Assembly: GCA_003213175.1 (NCBI GenBank)
Contig: QCNN01000003.1
Coordinates: 1 to 64,000, forward strand
Origin: SAR116 cluster bacterium AG-426-B08
GTDB lineage: Bacteria; Pseudomonadota; Alphaproteobacteria; Puniceispirillales; Marisalimonadaceae
DNA: 64,000 nucleotides
Reading direction: 5' to 3'
Shown: positions 9,325-18,238 of the stretch, one piece after another
How the letters are laid out: every line of letters starts with the position of its first letter
How positions within the stretch are numbered: the stretch's first letter is position 1
Made by a program: the position numbers and the translations under genes
Notes under the pieces: generated by a model
Database searches by the model: none
What the model saw: the letters and a program-made list of their open reading frames with translations, nothing else
What the model was told of the DNA's origin: nothing

Positions 9325-10803
9325 ATGAAAAAAAATCAACCAAATATAATATTCATTCTTTCAGATCAACATGCATTTAATGTAATTGGAAGTTATGGTA
9401 ATAAAATTATTAGAACTCCAAACTTAGATAAATTAGCTTGTAATGGTGTTTCATTTGATAATGTTTATACGCCAGCTCCAATTTGTTTACCTGCTAGAAT
9501 GTCATTATTAACAGGGAAATTTCCTTTTAGGCAAAGTTGTTGGACAAATAGTGACTCACTAGCTTCAGATATTCCCACAATGGCTCATTCATTAGGAGCA
9601 GTAGGTTACAATCCATCCCTAATCGGACGACTTCATTCAATAGGTCCAGACCAACTTCATGGGTATGCTAAAAGAGAAGTTTTTGATCATTGTAGTGATT
9701 GGTATGGTGGTTCTGACTATAGTTTAGGAGTTTTAGATAAAGCACAAAGACCATTTAAAGAATCAATTTTAAACTCTGGGCCAGGTCAAATGAGTTATGA
9801 AATTCTAGATAGGGAAGTTACCAATCATACATTAAACTTCCTAAAAAAAGTAAGTTATGAAAAAGAAAAAGGGAGAAATAAACCTTTCGCTCTTCAAGTG
9901 GGTTTTATGTTACCTCATCAACCATATGTAGCAAATCAAAAATTATTTGAATATTATAAAAATAAAGTAGGGCCTCCAAGATTAAAAAGATCTGCATCAG
10001 GTAATAATGATTGGTTAGATCAATGGAGAGAGCAAACTGGTCTCAACGAAATAAAAGAAGAAGATGAAATAAGAGCTCGTACTGCCTATTATGCGCTAGT
10101 TGAAACTTTAGATAACTTTATTGGGTCTATTATGGATACTTTAGAGGAATATAATCTTCTAGATAATACATTAATAATTTATGCTTCAGATCATGGAGAA
10201 CAAATTGGCGAAAGAGATTTGTGGTGGAAACAAACTTTTTATGAAGAGTCTGTTAAAGTTCCATTGATTATGAGTTGGAAAGGTGTTTTACCGAAAAACG
10301 AAAGAAGAAAGCAGATACTAAATTTAGTTGATCTGACAGCTACCATAATTGAAGCAGGACAGGGAATGAAATTACCTTTTATAGATGGAAAAAGTTTTTT
10401 AAATATTGCTCAAGATAATAATATCAAAAACAAAAATGAAACCTATTCAGAATTTTGTATGGATGGCTCTTTATCTTGGTCTAAGGGGAAAAAACCACTT
10501 CTATCAAGAATGGTAAGATATCATGATTGGAAATACGTATATTATCATGGATACGATAGTCAATTATTCAATTTAGATTTAGATCCTGATGAAGTAAATA
10601 ATTTGGCTGGTTTAAAGGATTATGAAAAAATAGAAAAAAAATTAAAAAATAAGTTATTAAATGAATGGAATCCTATTGAAATAGAGGATGTAATTAATAA
10701 AAAATCTTTTTCTAAAAAAATATTAAAAGCGTGGGCTGAGTCTGTGCAACCTGCTGATAAATATAAATGGGAAACAAAAGTTGAAGATAATTGGTTAAGT
10801 TAA
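9325..10803 (+). CDS. Cytoplasmic formylglycine-type sulfatase
   Basis: Sulfatase of 492 residues. ATG at 9325, just after the SAF gene stop, is chosen over an in-frame GTG at 9316. Residues 13-15 (S-D-Q) contribute the first metal site, C54 lies in I-C-L-P-A-R (C-x-P-x-R), and S-D-H-G-E-Q-I-G lies near residue 290. The usual second G-D-H-G is replaced by G-E-R-D, while the following lysine (W-W-K) is kept. No signal peptide is present. It follows the UxaA genes without a gap, so it belongs to the same catabolic operon. Substrate unknown. Confidence 0.87.
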   Translation: MKKNQPNIIFILSDQHAFNVIGSYGNKIIRTPNLDKLACNGVSFDNVYTPAPICLPARMSLLTGKFPFRQSCWTNSDSLASDIPTMAHSLGAVGYNPSLIGRLHSIGPDQLHGYAKREVFDHCSDWYGGSDYSLGVLDKAQRPFKESILNSGPGQMSYEILDREVTNHTLNFLKKVSYEKEKGRNKPFALQVGFMLPHQPYVANQKLFEYYKNKVGPPRLKRSASGNNDWLDQWREQTGLNEIKEEDEIRARTAYYALVETLDNFIGSIMDTLEEYNLLDNTLIIYASDHGEQIGERDLWWKQTFYEESVKVPLIMSWKGVLPKNERRKQILNLVDLTATIIEAGQGMKLPFIDGKSFLNIAQDNNIKNKNETYSEFCMDGSLSWSKGKKPLLSRMVRYHDWKYVYYHGYDSQLFNLDLDPDEVNNLAGLKDYEKIEKKLKNKLLNEWNPIEIEDVINKKSFSKKILKAWAESVQPADKYKWETKVEDNWLS

Positions 10804-10837
10804 CGCATTCATTAAACTATTTAAAAAGAAAAGAAAA

Positions 10838-12331
10838 ATGATTACCAAAAAAAATAAAATTTTACCAAATGTTCTTTTGATAACTATGGATCAATGGCCC
10901 GCTTCTCTTCTTGGATGTGAGGGTCATAAAGTTATTGAAACACCAACTTTAGATCGCTTGGCTAAAAGTGGAGTCTGCTTTTCTAGAGCATATTCTGAAT
11001 GTCCAATTTGTATCCCGGCTCGAAGGACAATGATGACAGGACAAACACCTAGGTTACATGGTGACAGAATTTTTCAAAAAAGTTTAAAGATGTCTAAAAA
11101 AACAAAAACCATTGCACAGGCTTTTAGAGATAGTGGTTATCAAGCCTTTTCTGTAGGAAAACTTCATGTAATGCCTCAACGTGATAGAATTGGATTTGAT
11201 GACACATATATATCAGAGGAGGGACGTCCTTATTACGGTTCGATAGATGACTATGATATGTTTCTTGCTGATAAAGGCTTCGTGGGACAACAATTTCTTC
11301 ATGGAGTTTCAAATAATGATTATACTTGGAGAACATGGCATTTGCCTGAGGAATGTCATGTAACAAATTGGGCAACTCAGCAAATGTGTCGGACAATTAA
11401 AAGAAGAAATCCTGAAAAGCCATCATTCTGGTATTTGTCTTATACTCATCCACATCCTCCTCTCGTTCCTCTCTCAACTTATTTTGAGAGATATGCTAGA
11501 AAAAATATTCCAACTCCTCTTTTAGGAAATTGGTCTAAAAATTCTGTACCTTTTTTGAATAAAATAAAATCACGCTGGCCAAAATTCTCTGATGACCGTC
11601 TTGCTGATATAAAAAGAGCCTTTTATGCATTGTGCACTCATATTGATGCTCAAATAAGAGTTGTTATAGGTACTTTGAGAGAAGAGCAACTTTTAGATAA
11701 TACAATAATTATGATTACTTCTGATCATGGAGACATGTTAGGAGATTTTGGTCTTTTTGCAAAAAGACTTATGTATGACGGTTCTGTCCGCATACCTATG
11801 ATTGTCTTAGGACAAAAAGAAGATAAAATAGTAACAACAGGAAAAGTTTCTAAGCGACTTGTTGGTCTGGCGGATGTAATGCCTACTCTATTACATTTAT
11901 CTGGAATTCCTATTCCAGAAAGTTGTGATGGTTTAAGTATGTTTGCAGATTCATCAAGAGAAACTTTTTACGCTGAAGCTAATGAAGGTCAAAATGCTAC
12001 TAGAATGATCACTTCAGATAGATACAAGTTGATTTGGTACCCTTATGGAAATAATTTACAATTGTTTGACCTAAAAACAGATCCAAATGAGTTAGATGAT
12101 ATTTTCAAAAAGGAAGCAATGAATAAACAAGTGCTAAAACTTAAGAAAGCTCTGATAGATAACTTATATGGAGAGGACAAAGCATTAGCTAAAAATGGAA
12201 AATTGGTCGGAATCAAAGAAACTGTGAACAATCTATCAGAAGAAAAAACAGGTTTAGGTCTATTAGGTGAGAGAGAACTTTTGGGTCAGAGAGGTTTACA
12301 TTATCCCCCACCACCAATTGAAAAAAAATAA
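10838..12331 (+). CDS. Cytoplasmic formylglycine-type sulfatase
   Basis: Sulfatase of 497 residues. Motifs: M-D-Q at residues 17-19, C58 in I-C-I-P-A-R, and the metal block S-D-H-G-D-M-L-G-D-F-G-L-F. The C-terminal region (L-F-D-L-K-T-D-P-N-E-L-D-D) is typical of the family. No signal peptide is visible. It lies 34 bases after another sulfatase, and the two are clearly divergent from each other, so they may act on different esters or on successive sulfates of one substrate. The last sulfatase of the island, it is followed by the aldolase gene. Confidence 0.87.
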   Translation: MITKKNKILPNVLLITMDQWPASLLGCEGHKVIETPTLDRLAKSGVCFSRAYSECPICIPARRTMMTGQTPRLHGDRIFQKSLKMSKKTKTIAQAFRDSGYQAFSVGKLHVMPQRDRIGFDDTYISEEGRPYYGSIDDYDMFLADKGFVGQQFLHGVSNNDYTWRTWHLPEECHVTNWATQQMCRTIKRRNPEKPSFWYLSYTHPHPPLVPLSTYFERYARKNIPTPLLGNWSKNSVPFLNKIKSRWPKFSDDRLADIKRAFYALCTHIDAQIRVVIGTLREEQLLDNTIIMITSDHGDMLGDFGLFAKRLMYDGSVRIPMIVLGQKEDKIVTTGKVSKRLVGLADVMPTLLHLSGIPIPESCDGLSMFADSSRETFYAEANEGQNATRMITSDRYKLIWYPYGNNLQLFDLKTDPNELDDIFKKEAMNKQVLKLKKALIDNLYGEDKALAKNGKLVGIKETVNNLSEEKTGLGLLGERELLGQRGLHYPPPPIEKK

Positions 12332-12403
12332 TTATTTTAACTTTAATCTCAAAAGTATTATTATAATTAGGGTTTTTTATTTTATCAAAAGCTGGAGAAA
12401 AAA

Positions 12404-13165
12404 ATTAATAATAAATTAAAACAAAAATTAATTAAAAAAAATAAAGTTTTAGGCTGTTGGACAAGTTTAGATAATGAAATTACCTCTGAATTACTGGCCC
12501 TTTCTGGATTTGATTTTTTGTTGATTGATCACGAACATGGGTATGGTGATACAAGAGGAATAACCAGACAGATTCAATCTTTAAAAGAAACAATGTGTTC
12601 TGCATTGATAAGAATGCCTAAAGATGACGAGGTGTATGTTAAAAAAACACTTGATACTGGAGCAAATTGCTTGATGTTTCCAGCTGTAAATAATAAAAAA
12701 CAAGCTGAAAATATTGTTGAAATGTGTCGATATGCCCCAAGTGGATATAGGGGAATGGCCCCAGGAATGATTAGAGCTACAAATTATGGTTTGAATGTAA
12801 AAGATTATATTGGGAATATTGAAAATGATTTGTTAATTGTATGTCAAATTGAAACTGCCGAGGGAGTTTCTAACATCAAAGTTATTTCTGAAGTTAAGGG
12901 TATTGACATGCTTTTCATTGGTCCAATGGACTTATCCACAAGTATCGGGAAGTTTGGCAAATTTGAAGATCCATTATTTATTGAAATAATGGAGAAGGCA
13001 AAAGAAAATATTTTCAAATCTGGTAAATTTTCAGGAATCATTCCATATGGTGGATTAGGTTGGAAAGAGCTATTTGAAATTGGTTTTGATTTAACTACTG
13101 CAGGAACGGAACTTTCTTTGTTAAGAGATACTGCTGTTTCAATAATAAAAGATTTTAATAAGTAG
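12404..13165 (+). CDS. HpcH/HpaI-family aldolase with apparent ATT start
   Basis: Class II pyruvate-type aldolase that cleaves 2-keto-3-deoxy sugar acids or related 4-hydroxy-2-oxo acids. The open frame runs from 12371 without any ATG, GTG or in-place TTG before 12518, but homologous N-terminal sequence (V-L-G-C-W-T-S-L-D at residues 15-23, then G-F-D-F-L-L-I-D-H-E-H) begins well upstream of that TTG. GGAG at 12394-12397 sits six bases before an ATT at 12404, which gives a full-length 253-residue protein. Active-site features: D-H-E-H, R in A-L-I-R-M-P, E in C-Q-I-E-T, D in G-P-M-D-L. It is likely to act after the UxaA dehydratase, as GarL acts after GarD. Confidence 0.82.
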   Translation: MNNKLKQKLIKKNKVLGCWTSLDNEITSELLALSGFDFLLIDHEHGYGDTRGITRQIQSLKETMCSALIRMPKDDEVYVKKTLDTGANCLMFPAVNNKKQAENIVEMCRYAPSGYRGMAPGMIRATNYGLNVKDYIGNIENDLLIVCQIETAEGVSNIKVISEVKGIDMLFIGPMDLSTSIGKFGKFEDPLFIEIMEKAKENIFKSGKFSGIIPYGGLGWKELFEIGFDLTTAGTELSLLRDTAVSIIKDFNK

Positions 13166-13211
13166 GTACTATAAACTTTTTAACTTCTAACTTTAGTTTA
13201 ATAGGTAATTT

Positions 13212-14333
13212 ATGAAAAAAAATGAACAGATAATAAAAGTTAAAGTAAATCAAGCTGAACTTTTAATCACAGAAATATTTAAAAAAAAATCATGTCATAC
13301 TAATGAAGCAGAAACTATATCTAAAAGATTATGTCTGTCTAATTTAAAAGGACATGACAGTCACGGGATTGTGAGGGTTCCTCGATATTGCGAATGGATA
13401 GATGAAAAGAGAGTATACCCAAATAAAGATCATAAAATTATTTTAGATTCTGGTCCATTGGCAATTATTGATGCTAATCAAGGCTTTGGCCAAGTGATGG
13501 GAGAAAAATCTGTAGTAGAGGGTGTTAAGCGTGCAAAAAAACATGGTATTTCGTTAATTGGTCTAAAAAATTCTGGACATTTAGGCAGAATAGGAGATTG
13601 GTCAGAATTAGCGGCTGACAAGGGAATGGTTTCTCTTCATTTCGTTAATGTTAGAGGTAGTTTGCTTGTTGCACCTTTTGGCGGTTCAGATAGAAGAGGA
13701 AGTACGTCACCCTTATCAATCGGTGTTCCTGTTAAAGGAGAAAAACATATTATTCTGGATATGGCAACGTCTACAGTTGCAGAGGGAAAGGCATTGGTTG
13801 CTCAAAAGGGAGGAAAGAAATTGCCCATTGGAGCTTTAGTTGACCAGTTTGGTAACCTAACAAATGATACAGAAGCTCTTTATGGCAAAATAGGTCCAGA
13901 TGATGTCCCTAATCCAGACAAAGGTTCTGGTGCAATTACAGCGTTTGGGATGCATAAGGGGTCTGGTATTAATTTTATGATGGAAATATTAGGAGGAGCT
14001 CTTACAAGTAATGACGTGTGTGGAGTAAATCACAGTGAAATCAGACCTTTCGCAAACGGAATGTTATCAATTTTTATAGACGTAGAAAAATTTGTTGATA
14101 TAGAATATTTTGCCGAAGAAGTTAAATCCTACTCTAATTTTGTAAGATCTTCGCCACCTGCAAAAGGTGTTGATAATGTGCTAATACCAGGGGACAATGA
14201 ACAGATTATTTTTGAGGATAGAAGTAAAAACGGTATTCCAATTGCTCGAGAAGCCTGGGACTTAATAAAAAATACTGCAAAAAAAATAAATGTTAGTGAA
14301 ATTAACAGGTTTGAAGAGGCGATCATTAATTAA
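13212..14333 (+). CDS. Ldh_2-family NAD(P)-dependent oxidoreductase (malate/L-lactate dehydrogenase-like)
   Basis: A 373-residue dehydrogenase of the malate/L-lactate/ureidoglycolate/sulfolactate dehydrogenase family. The catalytic block G-H-D-S-H-G-I-V-R lies near residues 52-60, then N-S-G-H-L-G-R-I-G and P-F-G-G-S-D-R-R-G, where most homologues have a G-T-N-P-L segment instead of G-S-T-S-P-L. It may oxidise a 2-hydroxy acid from aldol cleavage in this island. Members of the family include ComC (sulfolactate) and DlgD (diketogulonate), so the substrate is open. Only a weak ribosome site (TAGGT) precedes the ATG. It is the last gene of the sugar-acid island. Confidence 0.82.
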   Translation: MKKNEQIIKVKVNQAELLITEIFKKKSCHTNEAETISKRLCLSNLKGHDSHGIVRVPRYCEWIDEKRVYPNKDHKIILDSGPLAIIDANQGFGQVMGEKSVVEGVKRAKKHGISLIGLKNSGHLGRIGDWSELAADKGMVSLHFVNVRGSLLVAPFGGSDRRGSTSPLSIGVPVKGEKHIILDMATSTVAEGKALVAQKGGKKLPIGALVDQFGNLTNDTEALYGKIGPDDVPNPDKGSGAITAFGMHKGSGINFMMEILGGALTSNDVCGVNHSEIRPFANGMLSIFIDVEKFVDIEYFAEEVKSYSNFVRSSPPAKGVDNVLIPGDNEQIIFEDRSKNGIPIAREAWDLIKNTAKKINVSEINRFEEAIIN

Positions 14334-14414
14334 ATCAATTTTAACTTAATAAAATTCTTTATTTTGTTTTAATTATTAATTTAATTTATAAATAGCTAAT
14401 GAAAGTATGATGAT

Positions 14415-15827
14415 TTGAATAAAGTTGCCACAAAAAATTCCCTAGTTGTGAATGGAAAAAAGTTTCAAATAGAAAAACTTGATTATGATATCACCCTTTT
14501 AGATTGGATTAGAACAAAGCTTAATCTAAAAGGTACAAAAGAGGGTTGTAATGAAGGAGATTGTGGGGCTTGCTCAGTACTTGTTATTGATCGAGTTTCT
14601 ACTAAACCTAGATCCATTAATTCTTGTTTAGTAAGATTAGGTCAAATGATGGGTAAAAACATCATAACAATTGAAGGTATTGGAAACACCAAAAATTTAA
14701 ACCCTATCCAAAAATCATTTGTTAGAAACAATGCATCTCAGTGTGGGTTTTGCACACCAGGATTTGTTATTTCTGCCTCTACTTTATTATATTCTCAAAA
14801 AGAAATTAATGAAGAATTAATTCACGATACTTTATCAGGGAATTTATGTAGATGCACGGGTTATACACCAATAATTGAATCATTAAAAAAAATAAAAAAT
14901 ACAAGATTATTACCTCCAAAATTTATTGAGGTTGGGATGACTGAAAAGGTGCAGATTGGAAAAGCAATCTATTTTCATCCTAAAAGTCTAAACGAACTTT
15001 TGAAACTTTTAAAAAAAATTAAAAGGTTTAAGTTTTTATCGGGTGGAACGGATTTAAATTTAGAGAGAGAAGTCTATACAACTAGCTCAAGACATTTAAT
15101 ATGTATAAACAATATAAAAGAATTAAGTGAAATAAATTTCACAAAGAACACGTTAAAAGTTGGTTCAACAGTTTCAATAGAAAAATTTTTAGAAATAACT
15201 GATAAAAAGTTACCACAAATCAGAGAAATTTTAAAAAGATTTGGTTCTCCATTAATTCGAAATCAAGCGACAATTGGTGGTAATATTTGTACATCAAGTC
15301 CAATAGGTGATTTGTCTCCAATATTTTTAGTTTTAGGGACAAAGTTAAATACATATGGTGTTAATGGTTTAAGAGAAATATCACTTGATAGGTTTTTCAC
15401 ACGTTATAGAAAGAATGTTCTAAAAAAAACAGAATTGATAAAAAACTTCGTTATTTCAATGCCCAAAAAAGATTATAAGTTATTTTCATGGAAATTTTCA
15501 AAAAGATTTGATCAAGATATTTCTACTTTATCGATTGCTGTTTTGGTAAAAATTAAAAATAATAAAATTAATGATATAAAAATTGCAGCTGGAGGAGTTT
15601 CTGAAAAACCTGAGATTTTGTATGGATTATCACAATTAATGATTGGTGAAACTTTAGCTGAAGGCATTAAAAAAGGAACAGATAACCTTGTTAAATATGT
15701 AAAACCAATTTCTGATTTAAGAGGAACCGCCGAATATAGGATTAATGTTTTCAAAGGCGTATTGAGAAAATTGGATATTTCTCTAAGAGCAAATAAAGAA
15801 CATAAATCATTCATGGAGATTATTTAG
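14415..15827 (+). CDS. xdhA: Xanthine dehydrogenase, Fe-S/FAD subunit
   Basis: Electron-transfer subunit of xanthine dehydrogenase, 470 residues, the fused [2Fe-2S]-[2Fe-2S]-FAD form known from Rhodobacter XdhA. C45, C50, C53 and C71 ligate the plant-type cluster. C110/C113 and the C-R-C motif near 145 ligate the second cluster. The FAD domain begins around residue 180, with the S-G-G-T-D-L-N block and N-Q-A-T-I-G-G-N-I binding the cofactor. The start is a TTG; an in-frame stop at 14400 leaves little room for another. The molybdenum subunit follows after two bases. Together they oxidise hypoxanthine and xanthine to urate. Confidence 0.93.
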   Translation: MNKVATKNSLVVNGKKFQIEKLDYDITLLDWIRTKLNLKGTKEGCNEGDCGACSVLVIDRVSTKPRSINSCLVRLGQMMGKNIITIEGIGNTKNLNPIQKSFVRNNASQCGFCTPGFVISASTLLYSQKEINEELIHDTLSGNLCRCTGYTPIIESLKKIKNTRLLPPKFIEVGMTEKVQIGKAIYFHPKSLNELLKLLKKIKRFKFLSGGTDLNLEREVYTTSSRHLICINNIKELSEINFTKNTLKVGSTVSIEKFLEITDKKLPQIREILKRFGSPLIRNQATIGGNICTSSPIGDLSPIFLVLGTKLNTYGVNGLREISLDRFFTRYRKNVLKKTELIKNFVISMPKKDYKLFSWKFSKRFDQDISTLSIAVLVKIKNNKINDIKIAAGGVSEKPEILYGLSQLMIGETLAEGIKKGTDNLVKYVKPISDLRGTAEYRINVFKGVLRKLDISLRANKEHKSFMEII

Positions 15828-15829
15828 CA

Positions 15830-18151
15830 GTGAAACCAAAACGAACATTTCAAGTAGGTAAAAGCTTTAATCAAGACTCCGCCTCAAGACATGTTACTGG
15901 AGAAGCTATTTATATTGACGATATTCCTGAAAATAGTGAATTAATGCATGCGGCTCTAATAACTTCAAAAAACGCATACTCCAAAATTAAAAAGATAGAA
16001 CTCTCTCAACTAAAAGATCTTCCATTTGATACTCATGTTTTTACAGCGAGAGATATTCCAGGAAAAAATGATATTGGTCCAATTTTTGGAGACGAGCCTA
16101 TCATGGCGGATGACATTATTTCTTATTATGGACAGCCTGTGGCTGTTCTTGTTGCAAATGATTATCAAAAAGCTATGTATGCCGCTAAACTTGTTAAAAT
16201 TCATACTTTATCAATAGGCAATCCAATTTTAAATATTGACGATGCGTATATCAAAAAGTCATTCTTATCTAAACCATTAGAAATTATAAAAGGTGACTTC
16301 AAAAAATCTATTAAAGATTCAAGTCATTCTATAATGGGAAACTTTTCAATTGGCGGACAAGATCATTTTTATCTAGAAAGTCATATCTCTATAGCAACTC
16401 CCAATGAAAACGAAGAAATGACCCTATGGTCTAGTACTCAACATCCTACTGAAGTTCAACATGGAGTAGGAAATGTTTTAGGTATTCCTTCAGCAAAAAT
16501 TGATTGTAAAACAAGAAGATTAGGAGGAGGTTTTGGTGGGAAAGAGAGTCAAGCTACAATATTTGCTGCAATAGCTGCCTTAGCAGCTAACAAAATAAAA
16601 AAACCAGTTAAATTAAGACTCGATCGTAAAACCGACATGGCTGTAAGTGGTAAAAGACATGATTTTAAAGTTAAGTATGAAATTGGTTTTAATTCAAAAG
16701 GTAAAATTAATGGTCTTGATATTTCATTATTGAGTAATGGTGGAAATGTTTTAGACCTATCTGGTCCAGTAATGACAAGAGCGTTAACTCATTTAGATAA
16801 TTGTTACTCTTTTAAAAATTTTCGTGCAAGAGGGTACATTTGTAAAACAAATACAGTTTCAAATACAGCTTTTAGAGGTTTTGGTGGTCCTCAAGGTATG
16901 TTGGCTATTGAAAATATACTTGATAATGTTGCTAATTATTTAAACGTTTCATTAGACCAAGTTAGAAATGAAAATTATTATAATGAAAAAAATGGTTTTA
17001 AAACACCTTACGGTCAAGTAGTAATTAATTCTAAGCTTAATGAAGTGCTCAAAGAAGTAAATCATTTAAGCATTTATAAAAAAAGAAAGAAAGCTATAGC
17101 TATCTTTAATGAGAAACAAAGAAAGATTAATAGTTCATTAAGAAAAGGTATAGCTATGATGCCAGCAAAGTTTGGTATTTCATTTAACAAGCCTTCTTTG
17201 AATCAAGCAGGTGCATTAATCCATGTATATACAGATGGTTCAATTAGATTAAATCATGGTGGAACAGAAATGGGACAAGGTTTGTTTACTAAAGTTGCTC
17301 AAGTTGTGGCAGAATGTTTTGGAGTTTCTCTTGACAATGTTCACATAACCCCAACCAATACGGCTGAAGTACCCAATACCTCTGCTACAGCAGCATCCTC
17401 AGGTTCAGATTTAAATGGTATGGCTGCATGGAATGCAGCTGAAAAAATAAAGAAAAGAATGCAAAAATGTGCATTTGAATTATTTGATAAGCCTTTGAAA
17501 AAAATAATTTTTAGAGATAACTATGTAATTTCTGGTAATCAAAATATTACTTTTGAAGAATTAGCAAAAAAATGTTGGGAAAAACGAATTTCACTCTCAT
17601 CAACAGGTTTTTATAAAACACCAAAGATATTTTGGGATCAAAATAATTTAAAGGGTAGACCATATTTTTATTATACATGGGGAGCGGCAGTTTCTGAAGC
17701 CTTGATTGACTTGGACACAGGAGAAAACAGAATATTAAGAGCGGACATTGTAGAGGACTGTGGAAAGTCATTAAATGAAGCTATTGATATTGGTCAAATT
17801 CAAGGTGGTTTTGTTCAAGGTCTTGGATGGCTCACATGTGAAGAGTTATACTTTAATAATGAAGGACAACTATTAACTACAGGTCCATCAAAGTATAAGA
17901 TACCAGGTAGTCGTGATGTGCCAACTAGATTTAATGTTAAGTTATTAGAAAACACGTTTAATGAAGAAAAAACTATTTTTAGATCAAAGGCAGTAGGTGA
18001 ACCTCCTCTTCTTTTAGCTATCTCACATTTTTTAGCAATTAAAGATGCTATAAAAATGGCATTTGATAACATTGATATATCCAAAATAAATTCACCCATT
18101 ACTCCATCTGAGCTATTAAAGTGTATAAATGACCATAAACATGTTAATTAA
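15830..18151 (+). CDS. xdhB: Xanthine dehydrogenase, molybdenum-binding subunit
   Basis: Molybdopterin-binding subunit, 773 residues, close to the usual length of XdhB. Features: G-G-G-F-G-G-K-E near residue 235, F-R-G-F-G-G-P-Q near 350, G-G-T-E-M-G-Q-G near 485, and the active-site glutamate in A-V-G-E-P-P-L-L near residue 725. GTG start, two bases after the xdhA stop. Oxidises purines at C8 or C2 to urate in the cytoplasm, passing electrons to XdhA. No xdhC chaperone gene is seen next to it, although the enzyme normally needs XdhC for insertion of sulfurated cofactor, so that gene should lie elsewhere. Confidence 0.93.
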   Translation: MKPKRTFQVGKSFNQDSASRHVTGEAIYIDDIPENSELMHAALITSKNAYSKIKKIELSQLKDLPFDTHVFTARDIPGKNDIGPIFGDEPIMADDIISYYGQPVAVLVANDYQKAMYAAKLVKIHTLSIGNPILNIDDAYIKKSFLSKPLEIIKGDFKKSIKDSSHSIMGNFSIGGQDHFYLESHISIATPNENEEMTLWSSTQHPTEVQHGVGNVLGIPSAKIDCKTRRLGGGFGGKESQATIFAAIAALAANKIKKPVKLRLDRKTDMAVSGKRHDFKVKYEIGFNSKGKINGLDISLLSNGGNVLDLSGPVMTRALTHLDNCYSFKNFRARGYICKTNTVSNTAFRGFGGPQGMLAIENILDNVANYLNVSLDQVRNENYYNEKNGFKTPYGQVVINSKLNEVLKEVNHLSIYKKRKKAIAIFNEKQRKINSSLRKGIAMMPAKFGISFNKPSLNQAGALIHVYTDGSIRLNHGGTEMGQGLFTKVAQVVAECFGVSLDNVHITPTNTAEVPNTSATAASSGSDLNGMAAWNAAEKIKKRMQKCAFELFDKPLKKIIFRDNYVISGNQNITFEELAKKCWEKRISLSSTGFYKTPKIFWDQNNLKGRPYFYYTWGAAVSEALIDLDTGENRILRADIVEDCGKSLNEAIDIGQIQGGFVQGLGWLTCEELYFNNEGQLLTTGPSKYKIPGSRDVPTRFNVKLLENTFNEEKTIFRSKAVGEPPLLLAISHFLAIKDAIKMAFDNIDISKINSPITPSELLKCINDHKHVN

Positions 18152-18186
18152 TTTTATTTAAAATTTATATCATTTCTCTTTATTTA

Positions 18187-18228
18187 CTATATATTGTGTT
18201 TTGCTATTATTATTTTAACAATATATAG
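18187..18228 (+). promoter_or_regulatory. 11-bp perfect inverted repeat before the xanthine/uracil permease
   Basis: CTATATATTGT (18187-18197) and its exact complement ACAATATATAG (18218-18228) are separated by 20 bases, with arm centres 31 bp apart, about three helical turns. A TATTAT (18205-18210) that could serve as -10 lies between the arms. The right arm touches the GAGGAGG ribosome site. It could be an operator or an mRNA hairpin controlling the permease. Confidence 0.55.
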
Positions 18229-18238
18229 AGGAGGTAAT

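Noticed and set aside
18152..18238. Possible purine or xanthine riboswitch before the permease
   Set aside because: The 87-base gap is too short and shows only a simple inverted repeat, without the conserved single-stranded cores of known purine or xanthine riboswitches.
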